From: an uncultured Clostridia bacterium
GTDB taxonomy: Bacteria > Bacillota_A > Clostridia > Oscillospirales > Oscillospiraceae
Assembly (NCBI GenBank): GCA_947166955.1
Contig: CAMVGI010000003.1
Span: 1-18,290, forward strand
Direction: 5' to 3'
DNA length: 18,290 nt
The notes below the pieces were generated by a model, which searched no databases, was not told the origin of the DNA, and worked only from the letters and a program-made list of their open reading frames with translations. Positions 1 through 8,234 of the stretch are shown here, in pieces (position 1 is the first letter of the stretch; each line of letters begins with the position of its first letter). The position numbers were made by a program, and so were the translations under genes.

Positions 1-516
1 CGCGGGCGACGCCTTTTTGCCTTTTTCCCGCGGATGCTCCGCATTCTCCACGCTCTCGTAGAATTCCTCGGTCTCGACCTGTTTTTTGCGCGAGAAAAGC
101 CCGCGGCGCTGCGGCAATTCCTCCAGCACCGGCTCCTGCTTCTGCTCCTCAAGCACCTCCTGCACGGTGCGCGAGAGCACCTCCTGCAGACTGTAGGTCT
201 GCGGCGTGTCGAGCGCGGGCACGATGTCGGACATCGCGCCGTCGTCCGCTTCCTCTCCGGCGTCCTCCTCCGCGCTCTCGTCCGCGCCGCCTCCGGCGGC
301 GTCGAGCGTCAGCTCCGGCAGGGACACCGGAACGGAGACCGCGGGCTTGGGCGGCTCGGCATACGCGTCCGACCCGTTCGCTTTTTCCCCGCCGAACTCG
401 GCGAGGATGCCCTCGAGCGTGAACTCATAGTCCTCGTCCGCGACGCGCGAAGCGTCGTCGAGCAACAGCTTGCTGTCGTCCAGCGTCTTTTCAAATTCCA
501 GATCTTTCGGATCCAT
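1..516 (-). CDS. Hypothetical acidic protein, N-terminal part only (runs off the left edge)
   Basis: Open from an ATG at 516 to the window edge (172 codons, no stop). A Shine-Dalgarno-like TAGGAG lies just upstream. It begins MDPKDLEFEKTLDDSKLLLD and is strongly acidic, with a Gly/Ala/Asp/Glu-rich low-complexity stretch around residues 80-95. A likely helical segment follows (YSLQEVLSRTVQEVLEEQ, about 106-123), then a basic patch, RRGLFSRKKQ, near 137-146. No signal peptide or membrane segment is visible in this part, and I recognise no family. It starts 41 bp after the rlmB stop on the same strand, with no terminator between, so the two are probably cotranscribed. The basic patch after the acidic region could precede a membrane or enzymatic domain outside the window. 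The function is unknown. Confidence 0.75.
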   Translation of the reverse strand, partial: MDPKDLEFEKTLDDSKLLLDDASRVADEDYEFTLEGILAEFGGEKANGSDAYAEPPKPAVSVPVSLPELTLDAAGGGADESAEEDAGEEADDGAMSDIVPALDTPQTYSLQEVLSRTVQEVLEEQKQEPVLEELPQRRGLFSRKKQVETEEFYESVENAEHPREKGKKASPA

Positions 517-557
517 TCTGATCTCCTACCCACATGAAATCTGTTGCGGCGTCCGCC

Positions 558-1394
558 TTACCGTCTCTGCCGCACCGCCTCGTAAAGCAGCACCGCCGCG
601 GCGTTCGACGCGTTGAGCGACTGGATGCGCCCGCGCAGCGGAATGCTCACGAGCACGTCGCAGCTCTCGCGCACAAGGCGGCCCATGCCGTCGCCCTCGC
701 TGCCGATCACGATGGCGGCGGGGCCTTTCAAATCGGCGTCGTAGAGCGATTTGTCGCCGTCCGCGGCGGTGCCGAAGATCCACACGCCCGCCTTTTGCAG
801 TTCGCGGAGCGTCGACGGAAGGTTCGCCACGCGCGCCACGGGCAGATAGCTCACCGCGCCCGCGCTCGTTTTGCCCACGATGCTCGTAAGCCCCGCGCTG
901 CGCCGCTTCGGGATGATGACGCCGTGCGCGCCCGCGCACTCCGCCGTGCGGATGATCGCGCCGAGGTTGTGCGGGTCGCTGATCTCGTCGCACACGACGA
1001 GCAGGGGCGGCTCGCCCTTCTCCCGCGCGGCGGCGAGGATGTCCTCCACCGTCGCGTATTCGCGCACCGCGGTCAGCGCGATGACGCCCTGATGCGCGTG
1101 CGTGCGGCTCATGAAATCGAGCTTGCGGCGGTCGGCCTCCACCACCACGACGCCCGCGTCGCGCGCGGCCCCCGCAATGTGCCCGAGCGTCTTGTCGGTC
1201 TCGCCCTTGGCGAGATAGATCTTGTCGATCGCCGTCCCCGCGCGCAGCGCCTCAATGACCGCGTTGCGGCCCTCGATCATGCCGTCGGCCTCCGCGTTGC
1301 GCTCCTCGTATTCCGTTTCCTCGCGGCGGACGGGCTTTCCGCGCGCCGCGCGCTTCTCGTTCGCGGGACGCTCCCGCTTCTTTTCGTCAGCCAT
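558..1394 (-). CDS. rlmB: 23S rRNA (guanosine-2'-O-)-methyltransferase RlmB (TrmH/SpoU family)
   Basis: A 278-residue SPOUT-class RNA 2'-O-ribose methyltransferase. The family transfers a methyl group from S-adenosylmethionine to a guanosine of 23S rRNA in the cytosol. Residues 1-37 form a charged Lys/Arg/Glu tail. The substrate-binding domain follows (IEGRNAVIEALRAG at 40-53). The SpoU catalytic domain has its three motifs: ISDPHNLGAIIRTAECAGA (138-156, with the Asn and Arg), IVIGSEGDGM (228-237) and IPLRGRIQSLNASNAAA (251-267). These form the trefoil knot that binds SAM. The reading frame extends 16 codons further upstream, but ATG 1394 has GAAAGGAA seven bases away and lies downstream of a strong promoter whose -10 overlaps the extension. 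The family assignment is secure. The exact target nucleotide (the E. coli G2251 equivalent) is inferred. Confidence 0.9.
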   Translation of the reverse strand: MADEKKRERPANEKRAARGKPVRREETEYEERNAEADGMIEGRNAVIEALRAGTAIDKIYLAKGETDKTLGHIAGAARDAGVVVVEADRRKLDFMSRTHAHQGVIALTAVREYATVEDILAAAREKGEPPLLVVCDEISDPHNLGAIIRTAECAGAHGVIIPKRRSAGLTSIVGKTSAGAVSYLPVARVANLPSTLRELQKAGVWIFGTAADGDKSLYDADLKGPAAIVIGSEGDGMGRLVRESCDVLVSIPLRGRIQSLNASNAAAVLLYEAVRQRR

Positions 1395-1401
1395 ATCACG
1401 A

Positions 1402-1409
1402 TTCCTTTC
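1402..1409 (-). promoter_or_regulatory. Ribosome binding site that fixes the rlmB start
   Basis: GAAAGGAA on the minus strand, seven bases before ATG 1394. The upstream ATG at 1442 has no comparable site and would lie upstream of the predicted transcription start. Confidence 0.7.
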
Positions 1410-1430
1410 GGACAAAGTTCTACAGTTATC

Positions 1431-1458
1431 ATTATAACACAATCCCGCGGGAAAACAA
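1431..1458 (-). promoter_or_regulatory. rlmB promoter (sigma-A type, extended -10)
   Basis: On the minus strand, TTGTTT (1453-1458), a 16-bp spacer and a perfect TATAAT (1431-1436). TGT immediately upstream of the -10 makes an extended -10 element. The leader would be about 30 nt. It faces away from the ftsH promoters in the same 205-bp intergenic region. Confidence 0.75.
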
Positions 1459-1503
1459 GGAGGCGACGGTGCAAAAATTCATTGAAAATTCATGCCCTGC
1501 GGC

Positions 1504-1532
1504 TTGTGAAAGGCACATTTGTGTGGTAAGAT
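1504..1532 (+). promoter_or_regulatory. ftsH promoter (extended -10)
   Basis: TTGTGA (1504-1509), a 17-bp spacer and TAAGAT (1527-1532), with TGG just before the -10. The 11 bases TGTGGTAAGAT (1522-1532) recur exactly at the lipid kinase promoter (12958-12968). A second possible extended -10, TGATAGAAT, lies at 1544-1552 with a weak -35 (TGGTAA, 1524-1529), so ftsH could have two starts. No CtsR- or HrcA-type operator is evident. Confidence 0.6.
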
Positions 1533-1599
1533 AAGCGACACTGTGATAGAATGACCGTGCCGTGGCGCGCGGCATTTCCCCGAAAGGATGGGATAAAAC

Positions 1600-3681
<2,082 letters not shown>

Positions 3682-3745
3682 CCGAAACTTGTGCCGATTC
3701 TCCAAAAAAGTTTGTCTATTATTTGGAAATTGTGCAGATTTCTTA

Positions 3746-3774
3746 TTGATTTTCTGAAACTATCGCGCTACAAT
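3746..3774 (+). promoter_or_regulatory. Promoter of the DUF6465/histone-like gene
   Basis: TTGATT (3746-3751), exactly 17 bp, then TACAAT (3769-3774), in an AT-rich patch between two GC-rich genes. It predicts a leader of about 60 nt before GTG 3841. No terminator separates it from ftsH, so readthrough from ftsH is also possible. The rest of the 159-bp gap shows nothing else recognisable. Confidence 0.75.
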
Positions 3775-3826
3775 GCAAGGTAACAAGCGCATTCTGCGCA
3801 AAATACGTCTGAACTACCATAAAAAT

Positions 3827-3834
3827 TGGAGGGA
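3827..3834 (+). promoter_or_regulatory. Ribosome binding site fixing the GTG start at 3841
   Basis: TGGAGGGA, with its core GGAGG eight bases before GTG 3841. The upstream TTG codon in the same frame (3826) abuts this site, so it cannot be the real start. Confidence 0.8.
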
Positions 3835-3840
3835 GAAAAA

Positions 3841-4344
3841 GTGGTTGATGCGAAAAAGGCTGAGCGGACCGCGGAGAAGGCCGCCGAGGTCAAGACCGAG
3901 GCCGCCAAGCCCGTCGAGGCTGCCAAGGCCGCCAAGCCCGCTGCGAAGAAGACCGCCGCCAAGAAGGCGCCCGCGAAGAAGGCTGCTGCGAAGAAGCCCG
4001 CCGTCAAGGCCGCTGCGAAGACGGCTGCGAAGAAGCCCGCTGCGAAGGCTGCTGCCAAGCCCGCCGCGAAGAAGGCTGCTGCGAAGAAGCCCGCCGCCAA
4101 GAAGACGGCTGCGAAGAAGCCCGCCGTGAAGGCCGCCGCCAAGGGCGAGTCCGCTCCCATCGTCTACGTCCAGTATCAGGGCGCCGAGGAGAAGGTCGCG
4201 GATCTGGTCGCCGCCGCGAAGGCCGCTTTCACCGCCGAGCACGCCCGCACCAAGGTCGCCGACCTCAAGCTCTATATCAAGCCCGAGGAGCGCGCCGCCT
4301 ATTACGTCGTGAACGAGAAGTTCGCGGGCCGCGTCAATTTCTGA
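3841..4344 (+). CDS. Histone H1-like Lys/Ala-rich protein with C-terminal DUF6465 domain
   Basis: A 167-residue protein starting at GTG 3841. After a short charged N-terminus (VDAKKAERTAEKAAEVK), residues from about 20 to 100 are tandem variants of AAKKPA and KAAAK, a highly basic, disordered tail like those of histone H1, chlamydial Hc2 and the mycobacterial HupB tail. From about residue 104 there is a compact domain (APIVYVQYQGAEEKVADLV ... LKLYIKPEERAAYYVVNEK) that ends in GRVNF. I recognise it, with moderate confidence, as DUF6465, common in Clostridia and of unknown function. The tail suggests binding to DNA or RNA; that is inference. The tail codons include exact DNA repeats. The gene has its own promoter and two terminators, so it is probably monocistronic and well expressed. 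There is no signal peptide or membrane segment, so it should be cytoplasmic or on the nucleoid. Confidence 0.88.
   Translation: MVDAKKAERTAEKAAEVKTEAAKPVEAAKAAKPAAKKTAAKKAPAKKAAAKKPAVKAAAKTAAKKPAAKAAAKPAAKKAAAKKPAAKKTAAKKPAVKAAAKGESAPIVYVQYQGAEEKVADLVAAAKAAFTAEHARTKVADLKLYIKPEERAAYYVVNEKFAGRVNF
3971..4124 (+). repeat. In-frame direct repeats encoding the Lys/Ala tail
   Basis: An exact 33-bp repeat occurs at 3971-4003 and 4064-4096, offset by 93 bp (31 codons). A second exact 24-bp repeat occurs at 4017-4040 and 4101-4124, offset by 84 bp (28 codons). Both offsets are multiples of three, so slippage or recombination here would change the tail length without breaking the frame. Confidence 0.85.
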
Positions 4345-4353
4345 GAATACGTC

Positions 4354-4382
4354 AAAAGAGAGGGGCTGCGCCCCTCTCTTTT
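4354..4382. terminator. Rho-independent terminator, usable in both directions
   Basis: A perfect 13-bp stem (AAAAGAGAGGGGC and its complement) with loop TGC. The outer four pairs are A:T, giving a T-run on both strands. It lies 9 bp after the DUF6465 stop and about 40 bp past the LCP gene stop, between these two convergent genes. Confidence 0.85.
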
Positions 4383-4398
4383 AACATGCCGACTCCTT

Positions 4399-4423
4399 TG
4401 CCGCCCGCGGGCGGCATTTTTTT
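4399..4423 (+). terminator. Second, plus-strand terminator
   Basis: An 18-bp perfect palindrome, TGCCGCCCGCGGGCGGCA (4399-4416), is followed by seven T (4417-4423). It backs up the terminator at 4354 for plus-strand transcription. Its T-run overlaps the stop codon of the convergent LCP gene (TAA read at 4424-4422). Confidence 0.7.
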
Positions 4424-5432
4424 ATTTGTTTCTGCTGACAATATCCAGCATCTCCGCCGTGCGCGGCGTGGTGTAGGGATTGAGGTATTCGTTGACCATC
4501 GCGAGCGTCTCGTCGGGCAGCAGATACATGTACGGATTGATCCACTGGCAGGGCATCGACATCGCGTGCAGGTTCTCCGTGCTGAAGGACGCCGCCTTCG
4601 TGGCGAACCACGCCATCTCGGAGAGCTTCATGTCGGTCTCAAGGTTTTCCTGCGCTATGTTGAGGTATTCGTTGATCTTCTCCGGATGCGAAAGCGCCTT
4701 TTTGATCACCGCGGTCAGCACGCCGCGCTGCGTCTTCTGGCGGCCCTCGTCGCCGTACCCTCCGCCGTCGTTGTTCTGGCGGAAGCGGCACACCTCCAGC
4801 GCCTGCTGCCCGTTCAGATGCCGCATGCCGCGGGCGTAGTGGATGGAAAGCTCCTGCTCGGGATCGTCGTAATCCATGTAGCAGGGGATCTCGAAGTCGA
4901 TGCCGTCCACCGCGTTGACGAGGCGGATAAAGCCGCGGATGTTCACGCGGAAATAGTAGTCGATGGGCACGCCGAAGGTCTTGGAGACCTCCTCCTTCAG
5001 CCCGTCCACGCCGCCGGAGAGCGCGTAGGCGGCGTTGATCTTCTTGAGCTTGCGATCCACGTCCACGCGCGTATCGCGGGCGATGGACGCGATGCTCACG
5101 CTCTGCGCGTCCACGTCGTACATCGCGAGCATCAGGCTGTCGGTGTTGCCGCCGCCGCGGTCCATGCCGATGAGCAGGAACGTCCAGCAGTTCTCGCGCC
5201 GCTTGTAGGGGTTGGAACCGTCGTCCTCCTCCGTCTGCGTCTGCGCGCCGTTCGGCGTTTCGCCGTTTTGCTGCTGCGGAGGGTCGGGCGGCTCGTTGTC
5301 CGCCTGCGCGGGCTTGGTCACGAGGAGGTTCCACACGCCCCACAGGCTGCCCGCGCACATCAGCACGATCAGCAGCGCGCGGCACAGCCGCTCGGTCTGC
5401 GTGGTATTCGGTTGTTTCTCTCGCTTTGCCAT
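4422..5432 (-). CDS. LCP family (LytR-CpsA-Psr) cell wall polymer ligase
   Basis: A 336-residue membrane protein. LCP enzymes transfer polyprenyl-pyrophosphate-linked glycopolymers (teichoic acids, capsule) to peptidoglycan on the outer face of the membrane. The N-terminus is cytoplasmic, with one transmembrane segment at about 17-39. A Pro/Gln/Asp-rich linker runs to about 75, then the LCP domain. Family motifs are FLLIGMDRGGGNTDSLML (85-102), SIARDTRVDVD (116-126), KINAAYALSGG (131-141), FGVPIDYYFRVN (153-164), HLNGQQALEVCRFR (205-218) and the Arg of GDEGRQ (227-232). These supply the metal-binding Asp and the pyrophosphate-binding Arg residues. ATG 5432 follows AAGGG at 5441-5445. There is no convincing promoter in the 184 bp upstream, which is filled largely by palindromes. 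Readthrough from the operon upstream is possible. The polymer substrate cannot be told from the sequence. Confidence 0.92.
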   Translation of the reverse strand: MAKREKQPNTTQTERLCRALLIVLMCAGSLWGVWNLLVTKPAQADNEPPDPPQQQNGETPNGAQTQTEEDDGSNPYKRRENCWTFLLIGMDRGGGNTDSLMLAMYDVDAQSVSIASIARDTRVDVDRKLKKINAAYALSGGVDGLKEEVSKTFGVPIDYYFRVNIRGFIRLVNAVDGIDFEIPCYMDYDDPEQELSIHYARGMRHLNGQQALEVCRFRQNNDGGGYGDEGRQKTQRGVLTAVIKKALSHPEKINEYLNIAQENLETDMKLSEMAWFATKAASFSTENLHAMSMPCQWINPYMYLLPDETLAMVNEYLNPYTTPRTAEMLDIVSRNK

Positions 5433-5522
5433 ATCAATATCCCTTATGGTTTGTTCTCTCTGACTTGTTAGACGGAAAATACGGAAAAAGGTTTCATAGA
5501 ACTGTAAATAACGTAAGGCACC

Positions 5523-5598
5523 ATTAAATTTGCCGTGGCAAATTTGCAGCCATGTTTCGCGGTTGCCGCGTAAGCGGCGAGCGAAACGGCGATTTAAT
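5523..5598. repeat. Nested palindromic element (REP/MITE-like), intergenic
   Basis: Outer 7-bp inverted ends ATTAAAT (5523-5529) and ATTTAAT (5592-5598) enclose two hairpins. The first is AAATTTGCC-GT-GGCAAATTT (5526-5545). The second is GCC..GTTTCGC (5549-5560) paired with GCGAAACGGC (5581-5590) around an inner GCCGC-GTAA-GCGGC (5565-5578). No reading frame fits inside it and no T-run follows, so it is not a standard terminator. It looks like a small non-coding mobile or repetitive extragenic element; that is inference. Confidence 0.6.
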
Positions 5599-5626
5599 TA
5601 CAAATGACGCGTTGCGTCATTTGTAA
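5598..5626. repeat. Perfect 13-bp-arm hairpin overlapping the DUF3810 stop codon
   Basis: TTACAAATGACGC and its exact complement are separated by GTT. One arm contains the last codons and TGA of the DUF3810 gene (stop at 5617-5619). It directly abuts the nested palindrome at 5523-5598, sharing base 5598. Downstream on the minus strand the sequence is AT-rich but has no run of T, so termination is uncertain. RNA stabilisation or processing is an alternative. Confidence 0.65.
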
Positions 5627-6699
5627 TACGCCACCAGCAGATCGACCACCGCGCCGTAGCTCTGCATGCCCAGCTCGTCGCCGTAGCTCTTGAGCATCGC
5701 GTCGTACGCCTTGCCGCTCGCGCGGGCGGTCGCGCCGTCGTACTGCGCCCAGTAATCGCCCGCCGCGCGCAGGTCCGCCTCCACCGCCGCGGGAAGCCTC
5801 TCGCGGATGTCGCGCCACTCCTCCGGCGCGACGCTATAGAGCGCGTTGGAGAGGTGGATGTAGCCGAGCAGATAGCCGGAATAGCGGTACGCCGCGCTCT
5901 CCGCGCGCGTCGAGGCGAGCACGGCGATGAAGTTGCACTGCTGCTCGCTCGCGATGCCGCGGCGGTGCGCCAACTCGTGCGCGACGGTGGCGGGGAAGGT
6001 CGCGGCGGGAAAGTCCATGTTGAGGTTGGATTCGCCCGTGAACGGGAAATAAAGCCCCGTGACGTTCATCGCGCTCATGATGCGCGAGCAGAGGATGCCC
6101 TTCGGCATGGGGTCGACGGGGATGCGGAGGAACGGAAACTCGTCGTACAGCGCCTCGTAAAGCTCCGGCGCGCAATCGAGGCTCTCCTTGCGCGGCACGG
6201 CGTAAACGCCGTCCCGATCGCGCGGCACGTCGGCGTACTGCGCCGTTTTCTCCGCGAAATAGCGCGTCACGGCGATCAGGTCCTCGCGCGCGACGGGCGC
6301 GGGGTAAACGCCGCTTTTGTCGCAGAAATCGTCGGTGTAGAAGTTGACGCCCCAGAGCAGGCAGAACGCCGCGTACAGGCTCAGCAGCACGTTCAAAAGC
6401 CCCATCACGCGGCGGTAGAGCATCTCGCGCTTGTACTCCGCGCGCGCGATGAGCGCGACGCTGCGCACGAGAAACACGACAAGCCCCACGGCGGCAAGCG
6501 CATAGCACAGCTCCGCCGCGGAAAACGGCACATAGCCCCAAAGCCGTCCGAGCGAGCGCTCCAGCGGCATGGAAAAGCGTTCGGAGACGGCGTTCATCAC
6601 GCGCCGTTCCCCGCGCAGCGCAAAGAACAGCGCGAGCATGAGCGCGTTGACGACGAGCCAGATGTGAAGGCCCTTAAAGTACCGCAGAAAAGCGCGCAT
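5617..6699 (-). CDS. DUF3810-family membrane zinc metallopeptidase-like protein
   Basis: A 360-residue protein with three predicted transmembrane segments near the N-terminus (about 11-29, 58-82, 98-119), then a large domain with the zinc-peptidase motif HELAHRRGIASEQ (241-253). It has the HExxH histidines at 241 and 245, the catalytic Glu at 242 and a likely third ligand, Glu252. This matches the DUF3810 family, whose substrate is unknown. A frame extension to an ATG at 6831 is a shadow of the preceding ATPase gene. ATG 6699 has AAAGGAAG at 6705-6712. It begins 14 bp after the DppF-like gene and is the last gene of the peptide-import operon. A membrane protease cotranscribed with a peptide importer may act on peptides or envelope proteins; that is inference. 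The final codons form one arm of a hairpin. Confidence 0.85.
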   Translation of the reverse strand: MRAFLRYFKGLHIWLVVNALMLALFFALRGERRVMNAVSERFSMPLERSLGRLWGYVPFSAAELCYALAAVGLVVFLVRSVALIARAEYKREMLYRRVMGLLNVLLSLYAAFCLLWGVNFYTDDFCDKSGVYPAPVAREDLIAVTRYFAEKTAQYADVPRDRDGVYAVPRKESLDCAPELYEALYDEFPFLRIPVDPMPKGILCSRIMSAMNVTGLYFPFTGESNLNMDFPAATFPATVAHELAHRRGIASEQQCNFIAVLASTRAESAAYRYSGYLLGYIHLSNALYSVAPEEWRDIRERLPAAVEADLRAAGDYWAQYDGATARASGKAYDAMLKSYGDELGMQSYGAVVDLLVAYYK

Positions 6700-6713
6700 G
6701 GCCGCTTCCTTTC

Positions 6714-7445
6714 TCAATCCGCCGCCGCGAGCAGCGTCTTGGTATATTCCTCGCGCGGATGGTTGAACAGCTCCTCCACCGTGTTCTGCTCCACGATGCG
6801 CCCCTTGCGCATCACCATCACGCGGTCGCAAAGCTGATAGACCACGTTGAGGTCGTGGGAGATGAACAGGAACGAGAGCTTATACTCGTCGCGCAGCGAC
6901 TTCATCAGTTCCAGAATCTGGCGCTGGATGGTCACGTCGAGCGCGCTGACCGGTTCGTCCGCGATGATGAGGCTCGGTTTCTGGATAAGCGCCACGCCGA
7001 TGCTCACGCGCTGGCGCTGGCCGCCGGAAAGCTCGCGGGGCCGGCGCGTCACGCAGTCGGCGGGCAGGCCCACCAGCTCCACGATCTCCGCGACGCGGCG
7101 CTTGCGCTCGGGCGCGTCGTACTTGCCGTAGATGCGCAGCGGCTCCTCCAATATCCAGCCCACCGTGCGCGCGGGATTGAGCGAGCTGAGCGGGTCCTGA
7201 AAGATCATCTGCGGGCGCTTGGTGTAGTGGATGATCTCGCCCGTGTTCGTGGTGACGAGGCCAAGGACGTTGCGCACGAGCGTGGTCTTGCCCGTGCCGG
7301 ACTCGCCCACGAGGCCGAGGATCTCGCCGCGGTGCAGTTCGAAACTCACGTCGTAGAGCACGTCGTGGCGGACGCGGCGGCCGCGCGCGTCGGTCTCCCG
7401 ATACCACGCGCAGAGATTCTTTACTTCCAATACCAAATCGTCCAT
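6714..7445 (-). CDS. Dipeptide/oligopeptide ABC transporter ATP-binding protein (DppF/OppF type)
   Basis: A 243-residue cytoplasmic ATPase of a peptide- or nickel-type importer. It has Walker A GESGTGKT (47-54), Q-loop [13 protein letters not shown] (Gln83), signature LSGGQRQR (139-146), Walker B LIIADEP (159-165) and switch His197 in ISHDL. The segment between Walker A and the Q-loop is about 15 residues shorter than in E. coli OppF: only IIHYTKRP joins the GE turn to the QMIFQDP motif. The C-terminus stops at [14 protein letters not shown], so the oligopeptide-binding (HPY) extension of OppF is mostly absent, as in the short NikE type. It starts three bases after the DppD-like stop. The ribosome site AAGGA lies inside the end of that gene, suggesting coupled translation. 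The substrate class is inferred from the operon. Confidence 0.9.
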   Translation of the reverse strand: MDDLVLEVKNLCAWYRETDARGRRVRHDVLYDVSFELHRGEILGLVGESGTGKTTLVRNVLGLVTTNTGEIIHYTKRPQMIFQDPLSSLNPARTVGWILEEPLRIYGKYDAPERKRRVAEIVELVGLPADCVTRRPRELSGGQRQRVSIGVALIQKPSLIIADEPVSALDVTIQRQILELMKSLRDEYKLSFLFISHDLNVVYQLCDRVMVMRKGRIVEQNTVEELFNHPREEYTKTLLAAAD

Positions 7446-7448
7446 GGC

Positions 7449-8234
7449 TCAGTCCTTCTTGACGCGCCGCGGGATGGCGTTGATCAGCTCGATGGTATAG
7501 GGGTCCTTCGGATGGAGGAACACGTCCTCCATCGCCCCCTGCTCGACGATCTTCCCGCGCTGCATGACCGCGACGCGCGAGCAGATGCGCCGCACGACCT
7601 GCAAATTGTGCGAGATGAGCAGCATCGAAATGCCGTGCTCTTCATTGAGCCGCCGCAGCAGCTTCAAAATGTCCGCCTGCACGGTGACGTCGAGCGCGGT
7701 GGTCGGCTCGTCGAGGATGACGATGCGCGGGCGCGTCACGAGCGCCGCGGCGATCATCACGCGCTGGAGCATACCGCCCGAGCACTCGTGCGGATAGCGT
7801 TCGTAAACGTCCTCGGGATACGGCAGGTCCGCCTCGCGCAGCGCCTCGATCGCGCGCGCGCGGCGCTCGTCCTTCGTAAGCTTCGTGTGCACCGCGAGCG
7901 CCTCCTCGACCTGCGCTCCGATGCGCATGAGCGGGTCCATCGCGCTCATCGGCTCCTGAAACACCACGCCGATCACGCTGCCCTGCAGCTTTCTAAGCTC
8001 CGCGCGCGAGCGCGGCGCGAGCAGGTCGACGCCGTCGAGCAGCACTTCGCCGCGGCACGTCACCTTCTTGCGCTCGATGAGGCCCGAGAGCGTCATCGCG
8101 GTGACGGTCTTGCCGCTGCCCGATTCGCCCACAAGCCCGACGATCTCGCCGTCGGCGATCGTGAGGTCGATGCCGCCCACGGCTTCACGGGGAGAGTCGT
8201 TGAATTTTACGTGCAGATCTCTTAATTCCAGCAT
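7449..8234 (-). CDS. Dipeptide/oligopeptide ABC transporter ATP-binding protein (DppD/OppD type)
   Basis: A 261-residue ATPase, partner of the next gene; the pair forms the heterodimeric motor of the importer. It has Walker A GESGSGKT (36-43), Q-loop VFQEPMSAMDP (Gln93), signature CSGGMLQR (151-158; Cys replaces the usual Leu), Walker B IVILDEPTTALD (171-182) and switch His209. It ends soon after FLHPKDPYTIELINAIP, shorter than typical OppD/DppD (over 320 residues), so most of the C-terminal extension is missing. The true start is ATG 8234. Its first base overlaps the stop of the permease upstream (TAATG), a sign of translational coupling. The frame extension to 8327 is a shadow of the permease gene. 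Confidence 0.92.
   Translation of the reverse strand: MLELRDLHVKFNDSPREAVGGIDLTIADGEIVGLVGESGSGKTVTAMTLSGLIERKKVTCRGEVLLDGVDLLAPRSRAELRKLQGSVIGVVFQEPMSAMDPLMRIGAQVEEALAVHTKLTKDERRARAIEALREADLPYPEDVYERYPHECSGGMLQRVMIAAALVTRPRIVILDEPTTALDVTVQADILKLLRRLNEEHGISMLLISHNLQVVRRICSRVAVMQRGKIVEQGAMEDVFLHPKDPYTIELINAIPRRVKKD

Noticed and set aside
3826..3840. TTG start for the DUF6465 gene
   Set aside because: It coincides with the GGAGG ribosome site for GTG 3841 and so cannot be the start.
3971..4124. Possible CRISPR-like or satellite array
   Set aside because: The repeats are irregular, in frame and coding for a Lys/Ala-rich tail, with no spacers.
5433..5616. A small RNA or riboswitch in the LCP upstream region
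   Set aside because: The palindromes are clear, but I see no known riboswitch core or promoter-terminator pair. I list them as repeats only.
6759..8225. A 488-codon open frame on plus opposite the two ATPase genes
   Set aside because: It is antisense to two genes with complete ABC motifs, with no ribosome site or recognisable domain.
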